64,000 bases of DNA from Saccharibacillus brassicae (GTDB lineage Bacteria; Bacillota; Bacilli; Paenibacillales; Paenibacillaceae): the NCBI RefSeq assembly GCF_006542275.1, contig NZ_CP041217.1, forward strand, positions 372,001 to 436,000, in the 5' to 3' direction. The notes beneath the pieces are model-generated. The model worked only from the letters and a program-made list of their open reading frames with translations. It ran no database searches and was not told the DNA's origin. Shown here one piece after another: positions 36,043 through 47,073 of the stretch; positions within the stretch are counted from its first letter, which is position 1, and each line of letters starts with the position of its first letter. A program made the position numbers and the translations under genes.

Positions 36043-36950
36043 CGTTCGCTGAGGGTTACGCCTTGGGGCAGCTGGTCTCCGTTCACGATAATTTCGTAAT
36101 CCGCATAAGTACGAGCGGGAGCGTCGACGATCTTTCTAGCCGAAATACGCTCGAACAAACGATGTGCCGGCGCATTGCCAAGCTTCGAAGCATGTTCGAA
36201 CACGATCAATTTGCGCAGCGCCATCTGCCCTCTGGACGCGGAACGATCATGCTCGAACATATTGATGACGGATTCCCACAGCAGTTCCAGATCTTCCGGA
36301 CCAAAATGCGTTTTCTCCGCCAAATGTCCGGAGACGTAACCGTCCATCCGATAGAGCGCGTAAGGCACGATATGTTTGCGTCCCATCTCCCGTTCTTTCT
36401 CCGCGCCTTCCTGGGTAACCGCCTGGCGGGTAATGGTCGTCTCTTGCGAGAAGATCGGGTCGATGCTGCGCGCAAACGTGAACTGGATCGGTCCGCGTAC
36501 CTGGCCGCAGTTGACTTTGGTCGTCATGACGGCGCCGAAGGCGCGGACATCGTAAAAGTTGTCGCACATCCAATGGGTGAGCAGCGCCGCTTCCGCACGG
36601 TCTTTCGGTTTGAGCTCTTTCAACTTGTCGACGTCTTCTTCGCGCAGACTGCGATACGCTTTGCGATGCTGTTCGTTCAGTACCGCTCCTTCGGTCACGT
36701 AGATGCGGTGGCCTTCGCCCTGTTCCCGCGTAAGCTCGACATAGTTCCGTACTTTTCGCTTCAGGCAGACGTCCGTCACGATCCCGTGCCCGGTCTCCGG
36801 ATCGATGCGCGGCATGTTGCCCATATCCGGGTCTCCGTTCGGGTTGCCGTTCGTCACATCGAAAAAGATCGTGAACTCATGTCTGTTAATCGTCGGAATC
36901 GGGCTGTCCTCGGTTTGCCGTTCTTGTCCTTCTACTTGGATATCCGTCAT
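36039..36950 (-). CDS. cas7: Cascade backbone protein Cas7c (Csd2)
   Basis: Protein of 303 residues with the signature FDVTNGNPNGDPDMGNMPRI near the N-terminus and GVVTD-like DVCLKRKVRNYV after it. It coats crRNA as the multi-copy backbone of the I-C Cascade. A 20-residue acidic N-terminal extension precedes the conserved fold. It overlaps cas8c and cas4 by four bases each. Confidence 0.96.
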   Translation of the reverse strand: MTDIQVEGQERQTEDSPIPTINRHEFTIFFDVTNGNPNGDPDMGNMPRIDPETGHGIVTDVCLKRKVRNYVELTREQGEGHRIYVTEGAVLNEQHRKAYRSLREEDVDKLKELKPKDRAEAALLTHWMCDNFYDVRAFGAVMTTKVNCGQVRGPIQFTFARSIDPIFSQETTITRQAVTQEGAEKEREMGRKHIVPYALYRMDGYVSGHLAEKTHFGPEDLELLWESVINMFEHDRSASRGQMALRKLIVFEHASKLGNAPAHRLFERISARKIVDAPARTYADYEIIVNGDQLPQGVTLSER

Positions 36951-38956
36951 TTCGCTGCCTCCGTTTCGATTGTCGCCGACGCTTCGGATTCAACCGTTGG
37001 CGCGGACGTCTCTTCAGTTTTGGCCGGAGCCCGATAAGCCGTTTGATGATAATAGCCCAGCATGAACAACCCCTGCTGCTTGAGATCCAGATGATTCGGA
37101 AAAGCATCTACCCCTTGCAAAATGCCGGCAATATCCCGATCGCGGAAACGCCCGTACTCGGCTTTGGCCATGTGATGCTGCGCAAGGCGAAGCAGAATCG
37201 GAAATACCGCAGCGGGAGTCGCCGAAGCCGAGCCGAAGTAACGATCCTTGATTGTCGCATTCAGGCGACCGGGACCGCCGGCCGCATCCGTTTGCGCCCG
37301 TTCCAGGACGGCGAACAATCTGCCGAGCCGGTAGGCCACCGATTGAGCTTCTTCATTTAACATAGGCGTCAAGGCCTCCTTGAATTCGTTTTGTTGATGA
37401 ATACGCGCGTAACGGACCAGATAGGCTTTGATGACGGAAGCCCGGATCCAGGCACTTCGCCCCTGTTCGCCGTAAGGGGACATCTGTCCGTCGATGCGGG
37501 CGCGGTTCACAACCGCAGAGAATACGGAGTAGGGCAGCAATCCGCCGCCCAACATCGCCCGGAACCACTCGCTTTCCATGGAGCCCGAAATGTTTTGCCG
37601 CATTTTGGATAGATCGCCCGTCTGCCGTACCGTCTGAAGCATGATGTTGAATAACGTCGGCAGATCGGCCCGATGATTGCCCGGACGTCCCATGGCCATA
37701 TCTGACGCATACAGACTTAACTTTTGAAATAATTCTTCGAACGAACTCTGCCAGAAAAAGCGTACCGCCAGCCGAGCATTGTTGCCGGACAGGCCAAGCA
37801 CGTAAAACGAAGCGTCTTTGGCAGGCAGCATGTCGGCAGTTACCGTATCCGCATTTTTTACACGCCCGAGCAAATCTTCGATTTGGCGAGTCAGTTCCCG
37901 ATTTTCTTCGCCTACAGAAGCTTCGATCGGCTCTGCGGGCGGCTCCTCCATTTCAGCTGCACTTTCTGCCGAATGATCGGATTCCGGCCGAACCTGTTCG
38001 CTGCCGGCCGAAGAGGCACCGAATGGTCCGTCGAAGAACGCTCCGAACAGCCCTTCTTGCAAGTCCCATTCTGCTTCGGCTTCGCCCGGAAGACGCTGTG
38101 CCCAGAAGACGACCGTCATATCGCCCATCCGGCGCAGGCGATTGCGTTCGGACAAAATCAGATGATTGAGCGCTTTGGCATAACCGACAGAGGCGGCTTC
38201 GCTGAACGGAGCGTTATAGCTTTGCTTTTTCCCGTAAGACTCCAGCGACGCAAAGTTAAAAGACACGATGCTCGCTCCCGACGACTGCGCGTTAAGGACC
38301 CCTTTGATGTTTACTTTGTGTACTTTGGCGATCGGTTGATTCTCAAGTCCCGTAACCAGGCAATTACCAAGGATCGCCTCGCTGCCGGCTTCCGCCTGCG
38401 CAATCGCCGAATCCCACTCGCGCAGCACTTCGGGACTTTCGTGTATATACCGCTCTGCGCCCGCCAACTGGAAAACGAGATTATTGTCGGTCGTACCGAC
38501 GATTCGCAGCAGTTCGGCGTGCAGCGCCGAATCGGGAAGAATCATCGCCTGCGGGTTCCACTTTTCATAAAAAGCAACGATCGCGCGCGCTTCCGGTTCA
38601 TGCGAAGCATTCAACAACCGTTTATGCAAATCGGCGCTGCTGGCATATTTAGCGGGCGAAACTTCGATTCCGTTCGTCTTGTCCGCCCGAATGCCGAGTA
38701 CGTATTCCGCTTTGTCCGACAGAAAAAAAGGCTTGATTCCGCTTGTACGCACCGGGTGTTCCGGCACCTTCATACGCAGCGGTACGACCTTTTTCCCCTG
38801 CTGCACACGAATATCGACGATTTTTCGCACTTCGCCGTCTTCATCGATTTCCAAGACAAAAGAAACTTTGTCGGAACTGTATCCCGGCTTGGACATTCCC
38901 GAATTTTTGTCCTGCAGCAGTTGTTCGTACCGTTCATAGAGCGATTGCACGATCAT
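36947..38956 (-). CDS. cas8c: Cascade large subunit Cas8c (Csd1)
   Basis: Protein of 669 residues, a little longer than the usual roughly 600. The N-terminal LYERYEQLLQ and SFVLEIDEDGEV are typical for Csd1, and FYVLGLSGNNARLAVRFFWQ is the conserved central block. It recognises the PAM and opens the target DNA. In I-C an internal start usually produces the small subunit Cas11c from the 3' part; its site was not resolved here. An acidic low-complexity insert at about 320-360 (SAESAAEMEEPPAEPIEA) may explain the extra length. Confidence 0.95.
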   Translation of the reverse strand: MIVQSLYERYEQLLQDKNSGMSKPGYSSDKVSFVLEIDEDGEVRKIVDIRVQQGKKVVPLRMKVPEHPVRTSGIKPFFLSDKAEYVLGIRADKTNGIEVSPAKYASSADLHKRLLNASHEPEARAIVAFYEKWNPQAMILPDSALHAELLRIVGTTDNNLVFQLAGAERYIHESPEVLREWDSAIAQAEAGSEAILGNCLVTGLENQPIAKVHKVNIKGVLNAQSSGASIVSFNFASLESYGKKQSYNAPFSEAASVGYAKALNHLILSERNRLRRMGDMTVVFWAQRLPGEAEAEWDLQEGLFGAFFDGPFGASSAGSEQVRPESDHSAESAAEMEEPPAEPIEASVGEENRELTRQIEDLLGRVKNADTVTADMLPAKDASFYVLGLSGNNARLAVRFFWQSSFEELFQKLSLYASDMAMGRPGNHRADLPTLFNIMLQTVRQTGDLSKMRQNISGSMESEWFRAMLGGGLLPYSVFSAVVNRARIDGQMSPYGEQGRSAWIRASVIKAYLVRYARIHQQNEFKEALTPMLNEEAQSVAYRLGRLFAVLERAQTDAAGGPGRLNATIKDRYFGSASATPAAVFPILLRLAQHHMAKAEYGRFRDRDIAGILQGVDAFPNHLDLKQQGLFMLGYYHQTAYRAPAKTEETSAPTVESEASATIETEAAK

Positions 38957-39624
38957 GAACGCACCTCCCGGTTGTGCAGATCCGGCACCTCAATCACGCC
39001 TTCGCGCATCACGGCCCGGAAAAATTTCGGTGAAATCTCGGATCCGTACTCCAGATCCCACAGCATCCACTGCAAATCTCGTTCGACTGCATCCCGGTAC
39101 ACCGAACTTGGCAGCACGTCATTTTCTTCAATCAGTTCGAAGTTCACGGGGAATTCCCGGCATCCGAAATAAGGCTGATGGTAGTACTGCCCGATGCGTG
39201 CCCGTCTCGAAAAGATACTGTAGTGCTTCTCCGGGTTGTCTGTCGCGCCGGCGCTGTCCGTCATTTCGAAATGGGCTTCAATGACGTAGGCCACGTCGCG
39301 CAGCATAACGGTCATGCGCTGCTGCCGCTCTTCCGACGACGCTTGATTCAATGCGACGTGCCGCCCGTTCATCGCCGATTTGACCTGCGCAGCCGAAATT
39401 TTCCCTTCTACCTCGTTGCGCCGCACCGAATCGAAAGAAATTTCGTTCAGCACGTGAATGCGATCAATCACCCAGCGTATAGCCGGCTTCCAGTGAATGG
39501 CTTCCAAAATGCCGCGTGCCGCCGAAGGCGTCATTACGTCGTAACTTACGCGTTCCGCCTTCATCTCCGGACGCGTGAAGCATGCCCGATCTCCCCACAC
39601 ATGCAGCTTGATTCCATATCCCAT
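38953..39624 (-). CDS. cas5c: crRNA-processing endonuclease Cas5c
   Basis: Protein of 223 residues. The start GIKLHVWGDRACFTRPEMKA and YDVMTPSAARGILEAIHWKP are the Cas5 family hallmarks. In I-C, which lacks Cas6, Cas5c cuts the pre-crRNA at the repeat hairpin and stays on the crRNA 5' tag. Here it must process both repeat types, whose stems differ by a compensating base-pair swap. ATGA overlap with cas8c. Confidence 0.95.
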   Translation of the reverse strand: MGYGIKLHVWGDRACFTRPEMKAERVSYDVMTPSAARGILEAIHWKPAIRWVIDRIHVLNEISFDSVRRNEVEGKISAAQVKSAMNGRHVALNQASSEERQQRMTVMLRDVAYVIEAHFEMTDSAGATDNPEKHYSIFSRRARIGQYYHQPYFGCREFPVNFELIEENDVLPSSVYRDAVERDLQWMLWDLEYGSEISPKFFRAVMREGVIEVPDLHNREVRS

Positions 39625-39654
39625 GACGAGGTTTCTCCTTTCCCTGCTGCCTGC

Positions 39655-42012
39655 TTACACAATCCATAGTTCCTTGGTTGCACTCTCCTGCGAATAAGGC
39701 TTAATTCCCGTTTTTGCTTCGTACCAGGCGTTCGGTCTGGCAAGCGCGAAGATCCCTTCCCTTACTTCGTCCAATTCGCCGGCCCGGTGACACTCCTCAA
39801 ATTCGTACGGATACAGTTGAACGGTATAAGGCTGCAGCGCACGCATGATAGGACGGATCGAGTAAGGTTCATTTCTCAACTGATCGAGCCATCTTCTGGC
39901 TGTGCCTGAATAGGAAAGATCGTCGGGATCTTCTCCACGTTCCAACGCAGCCGCCCGTTCTTGGTCATCCACATACGGGATCAGCAGCGTCTTCATCGAC
40001 GAATCGATCAAGCGGAATTTATGGCCGACCTCCTTGAAAGGAAAAGACATCTTTCTGGCGCCTTCTTCCAGCATCGGCAAAATGCCTTCCGTATCGTTCT
40101 GGTCGATCGTTTCGTTATGTCCGTAAAAAAAGAGCTGTGAGAAATAGGCCTGCACCGCTTCAATCGACAATGGACTTTGGCCGCTTCCCCCGAACTTGAC
40201 GAGCAGATCGCGTGCAACTTCGCCGGTACGGCTCATCCAGCCTTCCGGCAGTCCTTTCTCCGTCTCGAATACATGCACCTGTCCCAGACAGCGCTGCCCG
40301 TTCTGTTCCAAACGTCCGTTGCGGTTGCAGCGTCCCGCTGCCTGCGCGATCGAATCGAGACCGGCCAACTCCCGATAGACGACCGGAAAGTCGATATCGA
40401 CGCCGGCCTCGATCAACTGCGTACTGACCAGCACGCAAGCAAGTCCGTCCCGAAGCCGCTGCTTGACCGTGTCCAGAATGTCGCGTCGATGCTTGGGACA
40501 CATGCGCGCGCTCAGATGATATAACTCGTCTTCTTCATAACGGTTTGCCAGTGTAGCGTGCAATTCCCGCGCATTGCCCCGCGTATTGACGATACAAAGC
40601 GCTTGCCCTCCGGCTGCCGCGACCTGTTCCGCCAAGTCTGCCCATTCCATCCGCCCTTCGAACCGAACTTCCACACGCTCGAACTGTTCATACCGGCGCT
40701 GCGGATCGGCTACCGTTTCCCGAATGACGGCATGAGGGATCAGCTTGGCCGCCGGCGGCTGGGTCGCCGTACAAAAAAGCACCGAGCAGCCGTAATTACG
40801 GACGAGTTCATCCAGCGCATACAGGCACGGTCGGAAAAATCCGCCGTTCATCATCTGGGCTTCGTCGAGCACAATGATACTTCCGGCGATATTATGCAGC
40901 TTGCGCGAAGGAGAACGCCGCGACGCGAACAGCGATTCGAAAAATTGCACGTTCGTCGTCACGACCAGCGGCAGTTCCCAATTTTCTTCAGCCAGCTTCT
41001 GCCGTTCCGTCGTCTCAAAAGCTTCCGTTCCGTGATCGTGCAGGCTATGCTGAAAATTGGAGTGATGTTCCAATACGTGCTCGTCGCCGAGAATATCCCG
41101 AAACTCTTGGGCATTTTGTTCGATGATCGAGGTGTAAGGAATCACGTAGAGAATCCGGCGAAGCCCGTGCCTGACCGCATGTTCCAGCGCGAAGCCGAGC
41201 GAGACCTGCGTTTTGCCGCTGCCCGTAGGCAGGGTAAGGCTGAATAATCCCAGAGGATCGGCCGCGCGATGCATCGTTTCTTCGAAAATCTCCGTTCTCC
41301 AGCGGTCGATATCGCCACGCGGGGCACGGAATTTGGCGGCACGGTAATCGTAAAAACGCTGCCTTAGCCGCTTCCACAGCTTGGCCATCCTCTCCTCTGC
41401 TTCTTCTTCGCGCTTGCGCAAACCGTGGCGCGACGGATCGGAGAAAGCTTCGGTATTGAGCGAATCGGCATCGACCAGACACGAGAACAACATTCGGGTA
41501 AAAAAAGAAAGCTGGAACCCGGGCGCGGGTCCGGGCTTGATCGGAAAAGTTTGCGGCGCCTGCGGGACAACGATCTCTGCACGAAAAGCGCTGTAATCTT
41601 CCAACTGTTGATTTTGGGAAAGTCTTTTACGCAAACAGGCGTTGTGGTCCGCTTCCGACGTTCCGTAGTCCGGCAGACCCGAATGATGTCCGGCAATGAC
41701 GTAAGCGAGCAAACGCGCAGCCGCTTGCTCTGAACCGGTGCTTGACCAGTGCTGTACAAGCGCAAGCGCTCCGGCGGTCGCGTGATCGACCTTTTGGGTC
41801 GAACCTTTGAGTCTGTGCTGAAAAGCCTCCGAGTATTTGCCCAGATCGTGCAGACGTCCCGCAGCCTTCGCCCACTGTTCGGCTCCGAAAGGCTTGGCCA
41901 TGTCGCCTGCCAACCTTTCAACCTCGGTTAAATGAGTCCGGAGCAGCTGCCACGTTGATTCCGGACCGATCGACTTGTCTTCCCTCTGCTTCGTATGCGC
42001 GTAATAGGGCAA
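39655..42012 (-). CDS. cas3: CRISPR nuclease-helicase Cas3 (type I-C)
   Basis: Protein of 785 residues from a TTG at 42012, which has GGAG eight bases upstream and gives the family-like N-terminus LPYYAHTKQ. A longer ATG start at 42075 has no ribosome site and adds unrelated residues. The HD nuclease is RLHDLGKYSEAF (about 55-59), DHATAGA and IAGHHSGLPDY. The helicase has Walker A TLPTGSGKT (about 260-268), motif II DEAQ, and motifs V-VI STQLIEAGVDIDFPVV and QAAGRCNRNGR. It degrades DNA opened by Cascade. It is first in the operon; leader 2 and array 2 lie directly upstream on the opposite strand. Confidence 0.96.
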   Translation of the reverse strand: MPYYAHTKQREDKSIGPESTWQLLRTHLTEVERLAGDMAKPFGAEQWAKAAGRLHDLGKYSEAFQHRLKGSTQKVDHATAGALALVQHWSSTGSEQAAARLLAYVIAGHHSGLPDYGTSEADHNACLRKRLSQNQQLEDYSAFRAEIVVPQAPQTFPIKPGPAPGFQLSFFTRMLFSCLVDADSLNTEAFSDPSRHGLRKREEEAEERMAKLWKRLRQRFYDYRAAKFRAPRGDIDRWRTEIFEETMHRAADPLGLFSLTLPTGSGKTQVSLGFALEHAVRHGLRRILYVIPYTSIIEQNAQEFRDILGDEHVLEHHSNFQHSLHDHGTEAFETTERQKLAEENWELPLVVTTNVQFFESLFASRRSPSRKLHNIAGSIIVLDEAQMMNGGFFRPCLYALDELVRNYGCSVLFCTATQPPAAKLIPHAVIRETVADPQRRYEQFERVEVRFEGRMEWADLAEQVAAAGGQALCIVNTRGNARELHATLANRYEEDELYHLSARMCPKHRRDILDTVKQRLRDGLACVLVSTQLIEAGVDIDFPVVYRELAGLDSIAQAAGRCNRNGRLEQNGQRCLGQVHVFETEKGLPEGWMSRTGEVARDLLVKFGGSGQSPLSIEAVQAYFSQLFFYGHNETIDQNDTEGILPMLEEGARKMSFPFKEVGHKFRLIDSSMKTLLIPYVDDQERAAALERGEDPDDLSYSGTARRWLDQLRNEPYSIRPIMRALQPYTVQLYPYEFEECHRAGELDEVREGIFALARPNAWYEAKTGIKPYSQESATKELWIV

Positions 42013-42142
42013 GGCTTGTTCTCCTTTGAATGAGTTCGAGGCTATTCTGGATGCTTGCTTAATTAAATTCGGCATTATCCATAAATATCCTTCAAAGAGA
42101 TTAATTTATTTTATATACGTTTGCTTGTTTTTATCTCAAACA

Positions 42143-42309
42143 TGCGAACCTGAAGCTCCCATGCTATTCCCGGGAGGTTCGCACCCCTTACGCGATAAGG
42201 GCTGCAGCCTTTTCGCTTGTATTTTTGTCCGCTTTTCGTTAGGCTGATTTTGAGGTTCGCACTTTTGAGGCCGAAACCCCTTGCGGGGTAAGGTCTCGGA
42301 GTGGGTGCA
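42143..42309 (+). promoter_or_regulatory. Leader of CRISPR array 2 (and region upstream of cas3)
   Basis: It shares the block order of leader 1: TGCGAACCTGAAGCTC at 42143, AGGTTCGCAC at 42175, CTTGTATTTTTGTCC near 42216, TAGGCTGATTTTGAGG ending in AGGTTCGCAC at 42253-42262, again exactly 47 bases before the first repeat. The GCGAACCT-N23-AGGTTCGC inverted repeat is also kept. The AT-rich bases 42013-42142 must hold the leftward cas promoter. Confidence 0.85.
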
Positions 42310-44199
<1,890 letters not shown>

Positions 44200-44258
44200 T
44201 CGACCATCTTGCCGCCTTTCGCCTTGCAGAAATACACCCCCCCACACCCCTCTCCAAC

Positions 44259-44303
44259 AAAAAAAGACGCAAACGGCCATTCCTCCGTTTGCGCCTTTTT
44301 TTA
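44259..44303. terminator. Bidirectional terminator after array 2
   Basis: aaaaaaagacgcaaacgg, loop ccattcct, ccgtttgcgcctttttt. It separates the rightward array from the leftward operon ending at 44341. Confidence 0.88.
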
Positions 44304-44340
44304 TACCTTCCCGCAGTAGCAAACCGCTGCGCCTAACTCC

Positions 44341-45210
44341 TTAAGCTTCCTCAATCTTCACCGTCATCCCCTGCAGGGCCGCTCCGGCGGAGCGGTTCAG
44401 GCGGAAAGACTGTTCGCCGAAGGAGACTTCTTCGCCGCCCTGGAAGCGGATATTGCGCGCGACGGCGTAATGCACGACCGAGAACGTCAGCTCGAAGATC
44501 TCGTTGCCGGAGCGGCGCGAGTCGAGCATCTCGAACTCTTCGGAGCCGAAGTCTGCCATGCCGTGCGTGTACGCCGCTCCGCCTCCCTCGCTGCCGTACA
44601 GGCCGACGAATACCCACAGGTTCACCGGCAGCTCGTTTTCCTTGAGCAGCTCGGTGCTCGCCAGGTAATCCGCCCGGCTGACGAGCAGCGGCGCGGAATA
44701 GACGGCAATCGCGTTCGGTTCGCTCGCCAGCAGCGCCGCGACGGCCTGCGTCAGGAAGCGGTGGCCGCTCAGCCCGTTGCCCGCGTTGCGCAGCTCCACG
44801 AGCAGCTGCGCGGCGTAGCCGGACACTTCCTGCTCCGCTTCCGGCCACAGCCGGTTGTACTTGCCGTTCTCCTCGACCTCGCCATCCGGCAGCGGAGCGG
44901 GGAGATATTCCGCCGTCACGGTCATGCCGCGGTAGTGCGCGATAAACCGCCCTTCGTGCAGGCCGCCTTCCGCTTCGATGCCCTGCACGCGCAGCATTTG
45001 CAGCACGCCGCTGAACGCGGGCGGCTGGGCCGTACGCAGCAGCACGTGGCGGCTCAGCGCCCGGGTATCCGGCCGGTGTTCCGGCACGGCGGTCCAGCTG
45101 CGCTCGCCTGCGTACACTTCGCGGTACCCGCCCGAAGGGTCGCGAACGCCGCGCTCCGTTTCTTCTTCGCCGCTTTTTTCTTTTTTAAACCACTTGGTGA
45201 AAAAACTCAT
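44341..45210 (-). CDS. DUF4261-like protein, paralogue A
   Basis: Protein of 289 residues starting at the ATG at 45210 (GAGGAG nine bases upstream). The N-terminus is short and basic (MSFFTKWFKKEKSGEEE). The conserved parts are SRHVLLRTAQPPAFSGVLQM, GMTVTAEYLPAPLPDGEVEE, a central GHRFLTQAVAALLASEPNAI, and NIRFQGGEEVSFGEQSFRLN near the C-terminus. From memory this matches the DUF4261 family; the biochemical function is unknown and no signal peptide is present. It is a tandem paralogue of the next gene upstream, with the same block order and length. It is the last gene of the ATP-grasp/esterase operon. Confidence 0.7.
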   Translation of the reverse strand: MSFFTKWFKKEKSGEEETERGVRDPSGGYREVYAGERSWTAVPEHRPDTRALSRHVLLRTAQPPAFSGVLQMLRVQGIEAEGGLHEGRFIAHYRGMTVTAEYLPAPLPDGEVEENGKYNRLWPEAEQEVSGYAAQLLVELRNAGNGLSGHRFLTQAVAALLASEPNAIAVYSAPLLVSRADYLASTELLKENELPVNLWVFVGLYGSEGGGAAYTHGMADFGSEEFEMLDSRRSGNEIFELTFSVVHYAVARNIRFQGGEEVSFGEQSFRLNRSAGAALQGMTVKIEEA

Positions 45211-45314
45211 CGTTGTCGGCTCCTCTCTGTGTTCCGGCTGCGGATGCACGCCTTATCCAAATGTCCGCCGAACTTCATGCTGTCGTCCATAAGCCGTCCA
45301 TGGTGCTTGGTGTG

Positions 45315-46184
45315 TCAAAAGCCTTCGATCTTCAGCGATTCGCCCGCCACCTGCACGCCGGGCGAACGCACCAGCCGCAGCGTACTCATGCCGGCGGCTT
45401 CCGCTTCCGGGGAATACGCCGACATGGAAGACGGGTTGCGCCGGAAACTGATCTTTTCGCCGCCCGAGAACCGGACGTCGTGCTCGAAAATATGGAACAG
45501 CGCGGCCATCATCATCTCGTACGTTTCGCCGACCGGCACGAGCGTATCCGTCACTTCCAGTTCGGGCATGCCGAAGTCCGGCAGTCCGAATGTGTGGCCG
45601 CCGACGACGCCGTTCTCGTCGCGCTGCACGCGAATAAATCCCCACAGCGTAGCCGGAAGCCGGCCTTTTTTGAGCTGCTTCACGGTAATGCGGTAGCTTT
45701 TTACGGTAAACAGCTTCGGATCGTTATGAATCGCCAGCGCGCCGGGCGTATCGAGCAGCGCCGCGACCGTTTGCGTCAGCAGCATATGCCCGCGAATCCC
45801 GTCGGCAGCGCCGCTTACGGACACTTCGATATACGCCGCATAACGTTCGATGTCCGCCTGGGCTTGCCCCAGATACGGATTTTCCGCAAAATCGTGTTCG
45901 ATCCGCCGATTCGGCACCACATCCGGCACATAGCGGCAGCGCACGGTCATGCCTTCATGCTTGAAGACCAGTTCTCCGCCTGCCACCGCCGCGTGCGTTT
46001 CGATCTGCCATTCGGCGAGCATCGCTTCGGCGAAACCGGAAAAAGCGCCCAGACTGTCGTCCGCTTTTCGCAGCAGCAGACGACTCGTCAACGTGCGCAG
46101 GGTGCCGTCGGGCAAAAATCCCGGAACGGCGGAATGTCCGCTTTGCCAGCCTTGTTCCTTGTCTTTTTTAACAAATTCATTCAT
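45315..46184 (-). CDS. DUF4261-like protein, paralogue B
   Basis: Protein of 289 residues from the ATG at 46184, which follows GAGAGGGG. The blocks align with paralogue A: LTSRLLLRKADDSLGAFSGF, GMTVRCRYVPDVVPN, GHMLLTQTVAALLDTPGALA, VRFSGGEKISFRRNPSSM. Both end in a short LKIEGF/VKIEEA-type strand. The function is unknown. The tandem pair probably arose by duplication and may form a heteromer. It lies 61 bases after the esterase gene on the same strand. Confidence 0.7.
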   Translation of the reverse strand: MNEFVKKDKEQGWQSGHSAVPGFLPDGTLRTLTSRLLLRKADDSLGAFSGFAEAMLAEWQIETHAAVAGGELVFKHEGMTVRCRYVPDVVPNRRIEHDFAENPYLGQAQADIERYAAYIEVSVSGAADGIRGHMLLTQTVAALLDTPGALAIHNDPKLFTVKSYRITVKQLKKGRLPATLWGFIRVQRDENGVVGGHTFGLPDFGMPELEVTDTLVPVGETYEMMMAALFHIFEHDVRFSGGEKISFRRNPSSMSAYSPEAEAAGMSTLRLVRSPGVQVAGESLKIEGF

Positions 46185-46245
46185 GATGCCAGCCCCTCTC
46201 GATGCCGTACTGCTTATTTGGTCGGCTGCATCCATGCACATCCGT

Positions 46246-46998
46246 TCACATCAATTCGCTCATATAATACCGGATCTGCCGGCGCCACCACAGCCAGTCG
46301 TGCTCCGAATCGTATCCCCAGAAGTCCACGCGCGCGGGAATCCCTTTATTGTACAGCACTTCGCCGAGCCGCGCCGTCTCTTCCCGCATTTCGTCTTCCC
46401 ACGCGCCCTGCCCGCAGCAGATCAGAATGGTTCTGTCGCGGTACTGGCCCAGCAGACTCTCGTCGACGAGGCCCGGCAGATAGTCGAGCGGCGAGTTGAA
46501 ATAGACGGCTCCGTCGCGGTAATCGCCGAAGAAATGGTTGACCGAATACACCCCGCTCAGCGCAAGCAGCGTATCGAACGACTCCGGATACCGGAAAAAG
46601 AAATTCCCGCTGTAATAAGCGCCCATCGAACAGCCGCTGATCAGTATTTTCTGCGCGTCGCCGCCGTTGTTGTGCGCACTTTCGTGCAAAATGCCCGGAA
46701 CGAGTTCGTGCATGATATAGCCGTTGTACTGTTCGTGCCGGCCGATTCGGGCCTGAATGTCCCAATGCGCCGAGAAAAACGTCTCTTCGTCCAGCGTGTC
46801 GCAGGCCCAGACCTGAAGCTTGCCCGCGTCGATCCACGGAGCCAGCTCCTCGATCATGCCGGAATCTTCATATTGATAAAAGCGTCCGAGCGACGTCGGG
46901 AACACCAGCATCGGTTTTCCCCGGTCGCCGTACACTTTGTATTCCATATCTCGGCCGAGCGCCGGACTGTATTGTTTCCGATACTGCACAGTGACCAT
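46246..46998 (-). CDS. Esterase-like alpha/beta hydrolase-fold protein
   Basis: Protein of 250 residues of the putative esterase (Esterase D-like) family: LGRDMEYKVYG and PMLVFPTSLGRFYQYEDSG at the start, the nucleophile elbow ISGCSMGAYYSGNF (Ser of G-C-S-M-G), and the C-terminal His in YDSEHDWLWWRRQIRYYM. No signal peptide. The start is the ATG at 46998, with GGAGGG ten bases upstream. Placed between an ATP-grasp ligase and two DUF4261 proteins, it may release or transfer the ligase product, which is inference. Confidence 0.8.
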   Translation of the reverse strand: MVTVQYRKQYSPALGRDMEYKVYGDRGKPMLVFPTSLGRFYQYEDSGMIEELAPWIDAGKLQVWACDTLDEETFFSAHWDIQARIGRHEQYNGYIMHELVPGILHESAHNNGGDAQKILISGCSMGAYYSGNFFFRYPESFDTLLALSGVYSVNHFFGDYRDGAVYFNSPLDYLPGLVDESLLGQYRDRTILICCGQGAWEDEMREETARLGEVLYNKGIPARVDFWGYDSEHDWLWWRRQIRYYMSELM

Positions 46999-47073
46999 CG
47001 CCTTGCCCTCCGCCTCTTGTCCTGTTTGGCCCAACTGCCCGGCTCTTTGCTTCCCGCCAAGCCTGCTCGGCTC

